From: Micromonospora halophytica
GTDB taxonomy: Bacteria > Actinomycetota > Actinomycetes > Mycobacteriales > Micromonosporaceae
Reading direction: 5' to 3'
Length of the DNA stretch: 64,000 bases
Assembly: GCF_900090245.1 (NCBI RefSeq)
Contig: NZ_FMDN01000010.1
Coordinates: forward strand, 62,001-126,000
Shown here in pieces: positions 1 through 6,842 of this stretch. The position numbers and the translations under genes were made by a program. The notes under the pieces were generated by a model, which searched no databases, was not told the origin of the DNA, and worked only from the letters and a program-made list of their open reading frames with translations. How positions within the stretch are numbered: position 1 is the first letter of the stretch; every line of letters begins with the position of its first letter.

Positions 1-608
1 CGATCAACCGGATCCAGGAGACCCTCTTCGGTACGGCCAAGGGCGAGTCCCCGCTCGGCAACGTGATCGCCGACGCGCAGCTCGCCGCCACCGACACCGA
101 GCAGGGCGCGCTCGGCGCGTTCATGAACCCCGGCGGTGTCCGCGCCGACCTCGACGCCGGTCCGGTCACCTACGAGGAGGCGTTCACCGTCCAGCCGTTC
201 GCCAACAACCTGGTGACCCTCGACCTCACCGGCGCGCAGCTCTACTGCGTGCTGGAGCAGCAGTTCGTCGTCGGGCGGACGCTCTACCCGTCCTCGACGG
301 TCAACTACACGGTCGACGTGAACGGCACCACCGGCACCACCGCCGACCCGTGCGCCGGCACCCGGGTCGTCCGGGGCAGCCTGACCCTGGGCGGCGTCAC
401 GGTCACCGACTCCGGCACCTACCGGGTCACGGTGAACAGCTTCCTCGCCGGCGGCGGCGACGGGTTCACCGCGCTCAAGAGCGGCACCAACCAGGTCACC
501 GGCATGATCGACCTGGACGCCTTCGTGGCGTACCTGACCGCGTCCTCGCCGGTCTCCGCGCCGGCCCTGGACCGGATCCGTACCACCGCCGAGGTCCCCG
601 CCGCCTGA
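1..608 (+). CDS. 5'-nucleotidase/metallophosphatase, C-terminal part (partial)
   Basis: The reading frame is open from the window edge (first full codon at base 3) to a TGA at 606-608, so the 5' end is missing. The visible ~201 residues match the C-terminal domain of the secreted 5'-nucleotidase/UshA family. They contain the substrate-binding stretch 'NPGGVRADL', followed by 'TYEEAFTVQPFANNL' and the late 'GGDGFTAL' motif typical of this domain. The full protein would carry an N-terminal metallophosphoesterase domain and a signal peptide and act outside the membrane on nucleotides or related phosphate esters. Nothing is visible of the catalytic metal site, so substrate specificity is open. 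A strong hairpin follows the stop directly, so this is the last gene of its transcript. Confidence 0.9.
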   Translation, partial: INRIQETLFGTAKGESPLGNVIADAQLAATDTEQGALGAFMNPGGVRADLDAGPVTYEEAFTVQPFANNLVTLDLTGAQLYCVLEQQFVVGRTLYPSSTVNYTVDVNGTTGTTADPCAGTRVVRGSLTLGGVTVTDSGTYRVTVNSFLAGGGDGFTALKSGTNQVTGMIDLDAFVAYLTASSPVSAPALDRIRTTAEVPAA

Positions 609-623
609 CGGCAGCCCTCGACA

Positions 624-659
624 CGACGGGCCCCGGAGCAGCCGCTCCGGGGCCCGTCG
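624..659 (+). terminator. Hairpin terminator after 5'-nucleotidase gene
   Basis: A perfect 16-bp inverted repeat (arms 624-639 and 644-659) encloses a 4-base loop, 15 bases after the stop codon. There is no U tract, as is common for actinomycete terminators. Confidence 0.8.
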
Positions 660-880
660 CCGTTCCTGTCCCTCCCGCCCCGGCCTGCCCCTCCCGCTGC
701 CCGCACGCCTGGCCTGGCCGGTCCCGCCCGGCTTGGCCCGGCGGTCGAGATCGCGCTCGATCCGGGATGTTGTGGCCTTAGCTCGTGCCGATGCCACTAC
801 ATCCATGATTCAGCACGATCACGGCGCGGTGCGGGCTGTCGGTGAGCCGGGGTGGGGGCGGCGACCGGGTCGTCGGCGGC

Positions 881-1111
881 GTTGGTCAGCGTCGGCATCA
901 CCGGGGAGAGCATGGTCTCGCCGAAGCCGAAGACCGCCGCGCAGGCCACCACGCCGAGCGCCGCCACCACCGCGTTGCCCGTGCCCACCAGGCCGGCCGC
1001 GCCGAGGATCAACCAGGCGGCGGCGAAGACCCCACCGACCAGCGCCAGCGCTCCGGTACGGCTGCGCCCCTCCATCCGCCGGATCACCGGCCGCGACAGG
1101 ATTTGCCGCCG
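881..1111 (-). pseudogene. Remnant of an MFS transporter gene
   Basis: On the minus strand about 77 codons read as the interior of a major facilitator transporter: a basic loop 'RRMEGRSRTGAL', two hydrophobic helices and the motif 'FGFGETMLSPVMPTLTN'. The reading frame is flanked on both sides by unrelated low-complexity translation with no start codon, RBS or further transmembrane helices. A functional MFS protein needs about 400 residues. This is therefore a decaying fragment. The stretch 609-1221 otherwise holds only the terminator at 624-659; I see no intact gene in it. Confidence 0.6.
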
Positions 1112-1221
1112 CTGCGAGTGCGGGCCGGAGCCGACGTGAGCAAGCGCACGCTCCGCTGCTGACGGTCCTCGCCGCCGGTGCGGGGAGCGGGCCGGTCGGT
1201 CGGCTCTGCCATGCTGGCCCG

Positions 1222-1695
1222 GTGAGCGTGACCTGGCGACATCTGCCCACACCGGCCCGCGAGATCGCCGCCGCCGCGACCGAGGCCGTCGAGGCGGCCC
1301 GGGCCCGCGACACCGGGGCGTACGACCTGTCGACCGCGCGGCTGGCCACGGCGGAGCGCTCCGGGCTGGTCCTCGGCTCGGTGGTACGGCTGCTGCTGGA
1401 GGAAATCCACCCGGACGGGCTCGACTCCGACGACGTCCGGAAGGTGCTGGAACACTGCGTCCGGGCGGCGGCGCAGTGGTGGCCGGACGTCGACCCGCAC
1501 GTGGTGCTGGTCCTGCTGGCCGGGGCGCTCGGCGTCTATGACCCGGGCGAGGACGACGCCCCGCCCGACGCGGTCGCGCTCGCCCGGCACGCCCCGCTGC
1601 TCGTCGCCGATCTGCTCAGCGTGACCGGCCGGCCGGTCGAGGGCTACCTGGGCGCGGCGTTCGCCGAGATCGAGCGCACCGAGCGGCACGACTGA
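1222..1695 (+). CDS. Conserved hypothetical protein, 157 aa
   Basis: I do not recognise the family. The 157-residue product starts at a GTG; the open frame continues upstream, but into low-complexity sequence that looks non-coding. It is soluble, without signal peptide or membrane segment. It seems mainly helical: an Ala-rich helix near the N-terminus ('REIAAAATEAVEAARARD'), then Leu-rich helices ('LVLGSVVRLLLEEIHPDG' and 'HVVLVLLAGALGV'), with acidic linkers and an acidic C-terminus. Codon use is strongly GC3-biased, as in true genes of this window. It has no obvious operon partner: the MFS remnant lies upstream on the other strand and a broken gene follows. The role is unknown. Confidence 0.7.
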   Translation: MSVTWRHLPTPAREIAAAATEAVEAARARDTGAYDLSTARLATAERSGLVLGSVVRLLLEEIHPDGLDSDDVRKVLEHCVRAAAQWWPDVDPHVVLVLLAGALGVYDPGEDDAPPDAVALARHAPLLVADLLSVTGRPVEGYLGAAFAEIERTERHD

Positions 1696-1705
1696 CCGGA
1701 CGGGC

Positions 1706-1786
1706 CGGATCGCTGTCCAGCACAACAGCAGCGGTCACAGCCACGTCATCGTCGACCAGTCGGGGTACTTCATCGCCGCCCGCTGA
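1706..1786 (+). pseudogene. C-terminal tail fragment of a secreted-protein domain
   Basis: In frame with a TGA at 1784-1786 the sequence reads 'AVQHNSSGHSHVIVDQSGYF' plus a short end. It is closely similar to the tail of the broken gene just downstream (which ends '...ELIVDQAGFFIAPLS'). Both resemble the end of the repeat domain common on actinomycete exported proteins ('...VIADVAGYF'). No start codon or upstream part of the domain is present. I read it as what is left of a second copy of such a gene. Confidence 0.55.
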
Positions 1787-1958
1787 CAGTGATGTGGGAG
1801 CGGGTCACCTGGTCGGTCTGACTCACCCTCCGGCAGTGTGCTTACAGGTCAGGGGCTGGCGGCGGGGAAGATTGAGGAGTCTCCCGGGCGGCACCCCCGA
1901 CCGCGTCCACCGGGGGTATGGTGCCGCAGCACGTCATCGATCGACTCACGGGGTGTTG

Positions 1959-3148
1959 ATGAGAAGACCCGCATGGTCCCTGTTCGTTGTCGTACCGCTG
2001 CTCGGGGCCGCAGGCCTGGTGGGATCGGTGGCACCTGCTACGGCGGCGCCCGCACCGACCGCCACGACCGCGTCCGGCACCGAGGTGTACGTCAACCAGA
2101 AGGACTGCACGCCGGATGCCGATGGCACCATGGCTGAGCCGTACTGCACCATCGGGGCGGCGGCGGCAGTGGCGCAGCCGGGGCAGACGGTGCTGGTGCA
2201 CCCCGGCGACTACCCGGAGACGGTCACGTTCGACCGGTCCGGCACCGTGGACGCGCCGATCACCTACCGGGCGGTCAACAGCCCCGACGGGGAGGTCAAG
2301 GTCGGTAACGGCTTCGCCGTCACCGACACCGTCTTCCGCCTGGTGGGTGTGCACGACGTCGTCGTGCAGGGCTTCTTCGCCGCGAACTGGAGCAACGCCA
2401 GCACCGTCGTGGTGGACCGTTCCTCCCGGATCACCTTGGACGGCCTGGCGGTCTTCAACCAGTTCCAGGCACCTGCCCTGGTGCGGCTGACCGGCGGGTC
2501 CAGCGATGTCACGGTGAGCCGCACGTGGCTGCGCGCCCTCGGCGAAGCGGCGGGCGTGGCGGTCGAACCGGGGGTCACCCGGGCGGTGATCACCGGTAAC
2601 GCCCTCGAGGACGCCCGGATCGACGTCACCGACGCGCCGGGCACCGTGGTCACCGGCAACACCGTCGTCAACGAGTGCGACGTGGCGATCCGGGTGGCCG
2701 GGGCCTCGCCGGGTGTCCGGCTGCACAACAACATCGTCCAGACCGCGGGCGGCCCCGAGTACGACCCGCAGCCCTGCGACGCCCCGTCCAGGGCCACCGC
2801 GATCTCGGTCGCTGCGGGGTCGATCGCCGGGTCGACGGCCGACCACAACCTGATCGGCCCGTGTACGTCCAGACGGCATGCCCGGCGACGTGTGCGACGC
2901 CCACCGCCGCCGTGTTCAACATGACCGTCACCCGGCCGACCTCGCCGGGCGTCCTCACCGCGTACCCGCGCACCGGTGCCGCCCCGCCCACCGCGTCGAA
3001 CGTCAACTTCGTCGCCGGTGAGACGGCCGCGAACATGGCGGTCGTCCAGGCGGGCACCGACGGTCTGATCGGCGTGTACCACAACGGCCCGGGTGCCTCG
3101 GAGCTGATCGTGGACCAGGCGGGCTTCTTCATCGCGCCGCTGTCCTGA
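1959..3148 (+). pseudogene. Secreted parallel beta-helix protein, frame broken
   Basis: The ATG at 1959 opens a signal peptide (basic 'MRRPAW', hydrophobic core, AxA-type end 'ATAAPA'). It is followed by a right-handed beta-helix region: 'EPYCTIGAAAAVAQPGQTV', then repeated V/I-x-G-N turns such as 'VITGNAL' and 'VVTGNTVVN', of the DUF1565/pectate-lyase type. After 'DHNLIG' (near 2860) the frame runs into Arg/Pro-rich nonsense and stops at 2924. The meaningful sequence resumes in another frame ('VFNMTVTRPTSPGVLTAYP') and ends at 3148 in 'VDQAGFF'. The resumed part begins in the middle of the tail domain, so a deletion with loss of frame is more likely than a single-base error. A sequencing error cannot be excluded. 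Confidence 0.7.
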
Positions 3149-3154
3149 CGTACC

Positions 3155-3202
3155 CCCGGAGCCGGCGTCCCCCGCGACCAGCGGGCGGGTGCCGGCTCCG
3201 GG
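3155..3202 (+). terminator. Hairpin terminator after the broken beta-helix gene
   Basis: A 12-bp perfect inverted repeat (3155-3166 and 3191-3202) follows the stop by 6 bases and is followed by a short pyrimidine run (ctttcc). The long loop is itself GC-rich and may pair. Confidence 0.65.
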
Positions 3203-3219
3203 CTTTCCGGTTGAGCCGC

Positions 3220-3276
3220 GAATCCGAGGGTACGGATTCCGGTGGACAAGCACGGCTCCCTCCCGGTTGGAGGGAG
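3220..3276 (+). promoter_or_regulatory. Two inverted repeats in the leader of the SRPBCC gene
   Basis: GAATCCG (3220-3226) and CGGATTC (3233-3239) form a perfect 7-bp palindrome with a 6-base spacer, the layout of an operator. A second perfect 8-bp repeat (3256-3263 and 3269-3276) lies just before the Shine-Dalgarno sequence and could form a hairpin in the leader RNA. Both sit between a terminator and the ATG at 3303, so they belong to that gene. The binding factor is unknown. Confidence 0.4.
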
Positions 3277-3302
3277 GTTCGACCGGAACGAGGAGGAATG
3301 TC

Positions 3303-4022
3303 ATGACCACCGTGGTCGAGAAGTCGATCGAAGTCGATGTCCCGGTCAGCACCGCCTACAACCAGTGGACCCAGTTCGAGGAGTTCCCCCGCTTCATGGG
3401 TGGCGTCGAGGAGGTGCGCCAGCTCGACGACCGGCGCATGCACTGGGTTGCCCAGATCGCCGGGATCAAGCGCGAGTGGGACGCGACCGTCCTGGAGCAG
3501 GTCCCGGACCAGAAGGTCGCCTGGGCGGCGACCGAGGGCGCGACCAACGCCGGCGCGGTCTACTTCCAGCCCGTCGGCACCGGCCGGACCATGGTCCGGC
3601 TGCACCTGGAGTACGAGCCGGAGGGGCTGGTCGAGAAGGCCGGCGACAAGGTGAACATCGTCGAGAAGCAGGCCGAGTCCGACCTGGAGAAGTTCAAGAG
3701 CTTCATCGAGTCCCGGGACGTCGAGACCGGCGCCTGGCGTGGCTCGGTCGGCCAGGGGCTCGGGGTGGGCACGCCGGGCGTCGCGCACGCCGCGTCCTCG
3801 CAGGGTGACAGTGGCAAGGCCGGTGTCTCCGGTACGGCGGTCGCCACCGGTGCCGCCGTCGCGGGTGCAGCCGCCGCCGGAGTCGCCGCCGTCCGGCACC
3901 GTTCCGACGACGAGGACCGGACGCCCACCACCGGGTCGGAGTACCGGACGACGGAGGTGGTCGAGCCGACCACGACGACGTACCCGGGTGGCCCGGTGAG
4001 CGAGCCGAACCGCCCGCTCTGA
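3303..4022 (+). CDS. SRPBCC-family protein (polyketide cyclase/dehydrase type), 239 aa
   Basis: The ATG at 3303 follows a gaggagg Shine-Dalgarno. Residues 1-150 form an SRPBCC (START-like) fold: 'VEKSIEVDVPVSTAYNQWTQ', 'FPRFMGGVEEVRQLD', 'IAGIKREWDATVLEQVPDQK', 'EYEPEGLVEKAGDK', then a long C-terminal helix. The family binds hydrophobic ligands in a deep pocket; many single-domain members of this type are of unknown function and linked to stress responses. Residues ~150-239 are an Ala/Gly-rich low-complexity tail with a short hydrophobic patch, then a charged, Thr-rich end, so the domain may be membrane-tethered or surface-oriented. It stands alone, with inverted repeats in front and a strong terminator behind. 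Confidence 0.85.
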   Translation: MTTVVEKSIEVDVPVSTAYNQWTQFEEFPRFMGGVEEVRQLDDRRMHWVAQIAGIKREWDATVLEQVPDQKVAWAATEGATNAGAVYFQPVGTGRTMVRLHLEYEPEGLVEKAGDKVNIVEKQAESDLEKFKSFIESRDVETGAWRGSVGQGLGVGTPGVAHAASSQGDSGKAGVSGTAVATGAAVAGAAAAGVAAVRHRSDDEDRTPTTGSEYRTTEVVEPTTTTYPGGPVSEPNRPL

Positions 4023-4035
4023 CGTACCGCTGCGG

Positions 4036-4071
4036 GGCCCGGCCGCCGACCACCCGGTCGGCGGCCGGGCC
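4036..4071 (+). terminator. Hairpin terminator after SRPBCC gene
   Basis: A perfect 15-bp stem (4036-4050 and 4057-4071) with a 6-base loop lies 14 bases after the stop. Confidence 0.8.
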
Positions 4072-4095
4072 GTCGGGCCGTCTCGGAGACGGCGA

Positions 4096-4108
4096 CTCTT
4101 CGTCCCGA
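4096..4108. other. Candidate left attachment-site remnant
   Basis: The 13 bases CTCTTCGTCCCGA recur at 6679-6691 inside the tRNA-Pro anticodon arm. The two copies bracket the XRE regulator, the small-protein operon and the integrase stub, as the two ends of an element integrated into a tRNA gene would. The match is short and the sequence to its left only weakly resembles the 3' half of the tRNA. Confidence 0.3.
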
Positions 4109-4145
4109 GCTCTCGGCGAGCTGGCCGGAGCGGGCTGATGCGAGG

Positions 4146-4454
4146 TCAGACGGCCTGCCGAGGCGCTGCTCGGCTCGGTTTGGCTGGCACGGTTGCTGTA
4201 CTTCGATGCTGTACTGCTGGCATGGGCTGGTCGGCTTCCCGCGTCCAGCCGAGGAAGCGGTGATGCAGTACGCCGGCCGGTGTCCAGGGCATGTCCTCGG
4301 TGGCCTGGACGAGCGAGCTGCTGAGGTAGAGGGCCAGCGAGACGGGAGCGTCGACGTACTCCGCGCGCAGCTCCCGCTTGCGAGTGGGGCAAGGCCACGG
4401 TAGATCGCAGCCGCCGCAGCTCCAGATCGGCATGACGGGGCCGTGGGTGGTCAC
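4146..4454 (-). CDS. Small CxxC protein, 102 aa
   Basis: The GTG at 4454 is chosen because it has a ggaggg Shine-Dalgarno and overlaps the stop of the preceding gene by 4 bases (GTGA). The N-terminus reads 'WSCGGCDLPWPCPTRKREL', with Cys spaced C-x2-C-x5-C, then a helix 'VSLALYLSSSLVQATEDMP' and a basic tail. The first ~35 residues nearly duplicate those of the protein encoded at 4627-4932. The family is common in Micromonospora-like genomes, sometimes labelled 'flavin reductase' without visible reason; I see no flavin site. The Cys cluster may bind zinc. It is the last gene of a three- or four-gene operon downstream of an XRE-TPR regulator. Function unknown. Confidence 0.75.
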   Translation of the reverse strand: MTTHGPVMPIWSCGGCDLPWPCPTRKRELRAEYVDAPVSLALYLSSSLVQATEDMPWTPAGVLHHRFLGWTREADQPMPAVQHRSTATVPAKPSRAAPRQAV

Positions 4455-4630
4455 CGCGCACCCTCCAGGAAGCGAGCAGTGATCGTCCGGGCCTGCCGGC
4501 TGGTCGCCCATTCCACCTGCCAGCACGGGTAGGGGGCCAGCCGGTACCACCATGCTCGGCATCCAACGCACAAGCCGTCGAGCCCTCGCACGTGCACGGA
4601 CAGGATCGCCTGTTCCTGGTCGTCTTTCAC
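4451..4630 (-). CDS. Tiny Cys-containing protein, 59 aa
   Basis: This gene is below the usual ORF-size cutoff. The GTG at 4630 overlaps the stop of the upstream gene (GTGA), and its own TGA overlaps the GTG of the downstream gene in the same way, so it is translationally coupled on both sides. A gaggagac Shine-Dalgarno-like stretch precedes the start. The product begins 'VKDDQEQAILSVHVRGLDGL' and contains 'CVGCRAWWYRLAPYPCW', again a C-x2-C followed by a Pro-Cys, as in both neighbours. It ends in a short basic helix 'ARTITARFLEGAR'. The shared Cys pattern suggests three diverged copies of one small metal-binding unit. Function unknown. Confidence 0.7.
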   Translation of the reverse strand: MKDDQEQAILSVHVRGLDGLCVGCRAWWYRLAPYPCWQVEWATSRQARTITARFLEGAR

Positions 4631-4932
4631 TGCGTCTCCTCGCCCGGCCAGTGGCCACGGTTGATAGGGATGCGGTGCCGGGCATGGCAGGGCAGGTCAG
4701 CTCCACAGCGGCAAACCTGTCGCCACTTCCGCCAGGACCACACCGGCCGGTGCCGGCGAGCCAGGGTGAGGGCGACCGCGACCAGGTACTCCTCGTACGA
4801 GACCCGTTGCGTCCGGGCCATCGGAGCACCGTCGACAGCCGCGCGCAGCTCCCGACGCCGAGTGGGGCATGGCCAGGATCCGCCACAGCCACCGCAACTC
4901 CAGAGGGGCGGCACCGGCCTGTGGGCGATCAT
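4627..4932 (-). CDS. Small CxxC protein, 101 aa
   Basis: The ATG at 4932 opens 'MIAHRPVPPLWSCGGCGGSW' and continues with a PCPTRRREL segment nearly identical to that of the downstream protein (4146-4454). A middle helix 'SYEEYLVAVALTLARRHRP' follows, then a second Cys cluster 'CRCGADLPCHARH'. No membrane segment or signal is visible. The stop overlaps the next start by 4 bases. The ATG overlaps the stop of a very short upstream frame (ATGA). Position and spacing show a single transcript running away from the XRE-TPR regulator gene on the same strand, which probably controls it. Zinc binding by the paired Cys clusters is an inference. Confidence 0.75.
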   Translation of the reverse strand: MIAHRPVPPLWSCGGCGGSWPCPTRRRELRAAVDGAPMARTQRVSYEEYLVAVALTLARRHRPVWSWRKWRQVCRCGADLPCHARHRIPINRGHWPGEETQ

Positions 4933-5003
4933 TCGCCGTGCTCGCCGGAGCGCGTGCCCGAGTCATGGACGAGCCGCCGCAGAAGTCCGACAGTCATCGC
5001 CAC
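4929..5003 (-). CDS. Possible 24-residue leader peptide
   Basis: A GTG at 5003 with ggagg about 9 bases upstream opens 24 codons ('VAMTVGLLRRLVHDSGTRSG' plus four residues). The TGA overlaps the ATG of the next gene (ATGA), the same coupling used by the rest of the operon. It is too short for composition statistics. It could be a coupling leader or chance. Confidence 0.3.
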   Translation of the reverse strand: MAMTVGLLRRLVHDSGTRSGEHGE

Positions 5004-5124
5004 GATTCCGGCCCTCCGCGTCGAGGGCGCGGAGGTTCAACGGGTGATGCACCATTCCGCGCCCGAGTGCACTGAGGACCAGCGTTACGTCACGCGCGTC
5101 ATCGATCCAGAAGGTGACTGTCCG

Positions 5125-6321
5125 CTAACCAGCTGTGCTGTCCGCTGGCGGTCGGCGCCCAGGGGCATACTCGGTGCACAGGTCGCGCAAGGTCGCCGCC
5201 TCCGGCACCCCCGTCTGCTCCACCTTTGCCAGCAACTCCGCAGCCCGCCACCAGTTCGACGGCACCACGCGCCCGGAGGCCACGGCCTGCGTCCCGAGAA
5301 CAACCGCCTCGTCCGGCTGCCCGGCTGCGACCAGGGCAAGACCAAGGTCGAGACGGGCCGATGCGGACCGGCGGGGCCGCACTCCCCCGTCGCCGTCCGG
5401 GTCCAGGTCGGCCAACACCGACCGCGCTACCTGCTCGGCACCTGGGTCACCTGCCCATGCCAAAGTGGTGGCCGTGTACGCGGCGGCCTTGGCCGGGTCG
5501 TAGCGGTAGTGGTGCTCGGCTCGCTCAGGAACGGGCAGATTCGCCGTCAGCCGCTCTACCCGGTCCAACACTCGCCGGGTCGCACCGACATCCCCCATCC
5601 GCGCCCACGCACGAGCCTCCTGAGCAGTCGCCTGAATGCGGGCAGAGCTGCCCTTCGGAGCGACCCGCTGAGCTTGGTGGGAAAGATCGAGTGCCCTCCG
5701 ATAGTCACCTTGAGTCAACATGTCCCAAGCCCGGGTTTCCAGACACCATGCCTGAATCTCCGCGTGCTCCGCGTGTTCGGCAAGATCACGAGCGGCCTGC
5801 AAATGTGCAGCCGCCGCATGCCGCTGCCGCAGGTCGATGTGAACGGTGGCCCGCAGCACCGCCAACCAGCCGCCAGCAACCAACAACCGTCGCCGTTGAG
5901 CAAGCGTGATCCGTCCATCCAGCAACCGCCCGACATAGGCGAGGTGCCGCCGCACCAGCGGCAGCAGATCAGCCGGAGCCATCGTCGGATAGGAACTGGC
6001 GAGGTCATCGATGCCTTGCTCAATCCGGTCGACCACGTCCCCGCTGACATCGCTGGCGGCAACTCTCGCCCGCAGCTCCCCGGCCTCAGCCGCATGGTCG
6101 ATCGGCGCATCGACCAAGCGAGCAAGCTCGCCTCCTGCGTCGAGAATTCGGTCCAAGTGGCGCGCCGTATCGACCGTTGGAGCCTTGAGCCCTGTCTCCA
6201 GCTCGTGCAGATGGCTCTTACTCCGATGGGCGAGCTGCCCGAGAGACCGAAGCGACAGACCACACTGCTGCCGAAGCTCACGCAGAGCTACACCGAAGCG
6301 CAGGTCGACGGAAGAAGCCAT
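5125..6321 (-). CDS. XRE-family regulator with TPR-like C-terminal domain, 398 aa
   Basis: Residues ~8-60 form an XRE helix-turn-helix: 'GVALRELRQQCGLSLRSLGQ' followed by 'RSKSHLHELETGLKAPTVDT'. The remaining ~330 residues are repeated helical hairpins of TPR type, for example 'AAAAHLQAARDLAEHAEHAE', 'GDYRRALDLSHQAQRVAP' and 'DEAVVLGTQAVASG'. Such XRE-TPR regulators bind DNA through the N-terminus and sense a small peptide or ligand through the TPR arch. The ATG at 6321 has GGAG at suitable distance. It precedes, on the same strand, the operon of small Cys proteins about 120 bases downstream. G+C in the third codon position is lower than in neighbouring genes, consistent with acquisition on a mobile element. 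Confidence 0.85.
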   Translation of the reverse strand: MASSVDLRFGVALRELRQQCGLSLRSLGQLAHRSKSHLHELETGLKAPTVDTARHLDRILDAGGELARLVDAPIDHAAEAGELRARVAASDVSGDVVDRIEQGIDDLASSYPTMAPADLLPLVRRHLAYVGRLLDGRITLAQRRRLLVAGGWLAVLRATVHIDLRQRHAAAAHLQAARDLAEHAEHAEIQAWCLETRAWDMLTQGDYRRALDLSHQAQRVAPKGSSARIQATAQEARAWARMGDVGATRRVLDRVERLTANLPVPERAEHHYRYDPAKAAAYTATTLAWAGDPGAEQVARSVLADLDPDGDGGVRPRRSASARLDLGLALVAAGQPDEAVVLGTQAVASGRVVPSNWWRAAELLAKVEQTGVPEAATLRDLCTEYAPGRRPPADSTAG

Positions 6322-6413
6322 AACGTCGCTCCAAGGCTAAGGGTCCAGGCGAACTCATTCGGCCGCGACCCAGCGAGCCACCGCTTCGACGGTACCCCGA
6401 CGCTCATGCATCG

Positions 6414-6572
6414 ATGACCCCTCGCCTGCTCGTCGACCTGGACGTGCACCCGCGCGTCATCATGCAGGTGCTTCGGCACGCCGAGGTGTCGGTGACGATG
6501 GAGATCTACTCACAGGCCTCCTCGGACGCCACCCGCGACGCCCTCAAGCGCCTGGGGGAGAGCCTGCGGTGA
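6414..6572 (+). pseudogene. C-terminal stub of a tyrosine integrase
   Basis: About 52 codons ending at the TGA 6570-6572 read 'LLVDLDVHPRVIMQVLRHAE' then 'VSVTMEIYSQASSDATRDAL'. This is the end of the catalytic domain of actinomycete phage/AICE integrases, including the conserved LRH..V..T...Y pattern with the nucleophilic Tyr. Upstream in frame there is no catalytic core, and 'RHTCAS' expected just before is garbled, so the gene is truncated. It lies 78 bases from the 3' end of a tRNA-Pro, where integrases of integrated elements usually sit. Confidence 0.75.
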
Positions 6573-6607
6573 CCGCCGCTGCTGTACTCGACTGCTGTAC
6601 GAATGCA

Positions 6608-6644
6608 TCAGGGGCCACTCTCATCGATGGAGAGTGGCCCCTGA
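6608..6644. terminator. Hairpin between integrase stub and tRNA-Pro
   Basis: A perfect 14-bp inverted repeat (6608-6621 and 6631-6644) with a 9-base loop lies just beyond the 3' end of the leftward tRNA gene. It can serve as terminator for the tRNA transcript and for rightward reading. Confidence 0.7.
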
Positions 6645-6650
6645 CCTCGG

Positions 6651-6724
<74 letters not shown>

Positions 6725-6770
6725 AGGCGTGCTGAGAAATAGTAGCCCACCCGGCCCGATGGTCAAACTC

Positions 6771-6814
6771 GGTACCCCCTGGACGCCGCGTCGGCCGGGC
6801 GTCCAGGGGGTACC
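6771..6814 (-). terminator. Terminator of metallophosphoesterase gene
   Basis: A perfect 17-bp stem (6771-6787 and 6798-6814) with a 10-base loop, 28 bases beyond the minus-strand stop codon at 6843. Confidence 0.85.
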
Positions 6815-6842
6815 GGCCGGGCGGAGGCGGCGGGCACGCAGG

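Noticed and set aside
2858..2924. Simple sequencing frameshift in the beta-helix gene
   Set aside because: Considered, but the second frame resumes in the middle of the tail domain, so a single-base correction would not restore a normal protein. Not fully excluded.
4552..6417. 621-codon open frame on the plus strand
   Set aside because: It is antisense to the XRE-TPR gene and the small-protein operon, has no domain-like sequence and no RBS. High GC keeps such shadow frames open.
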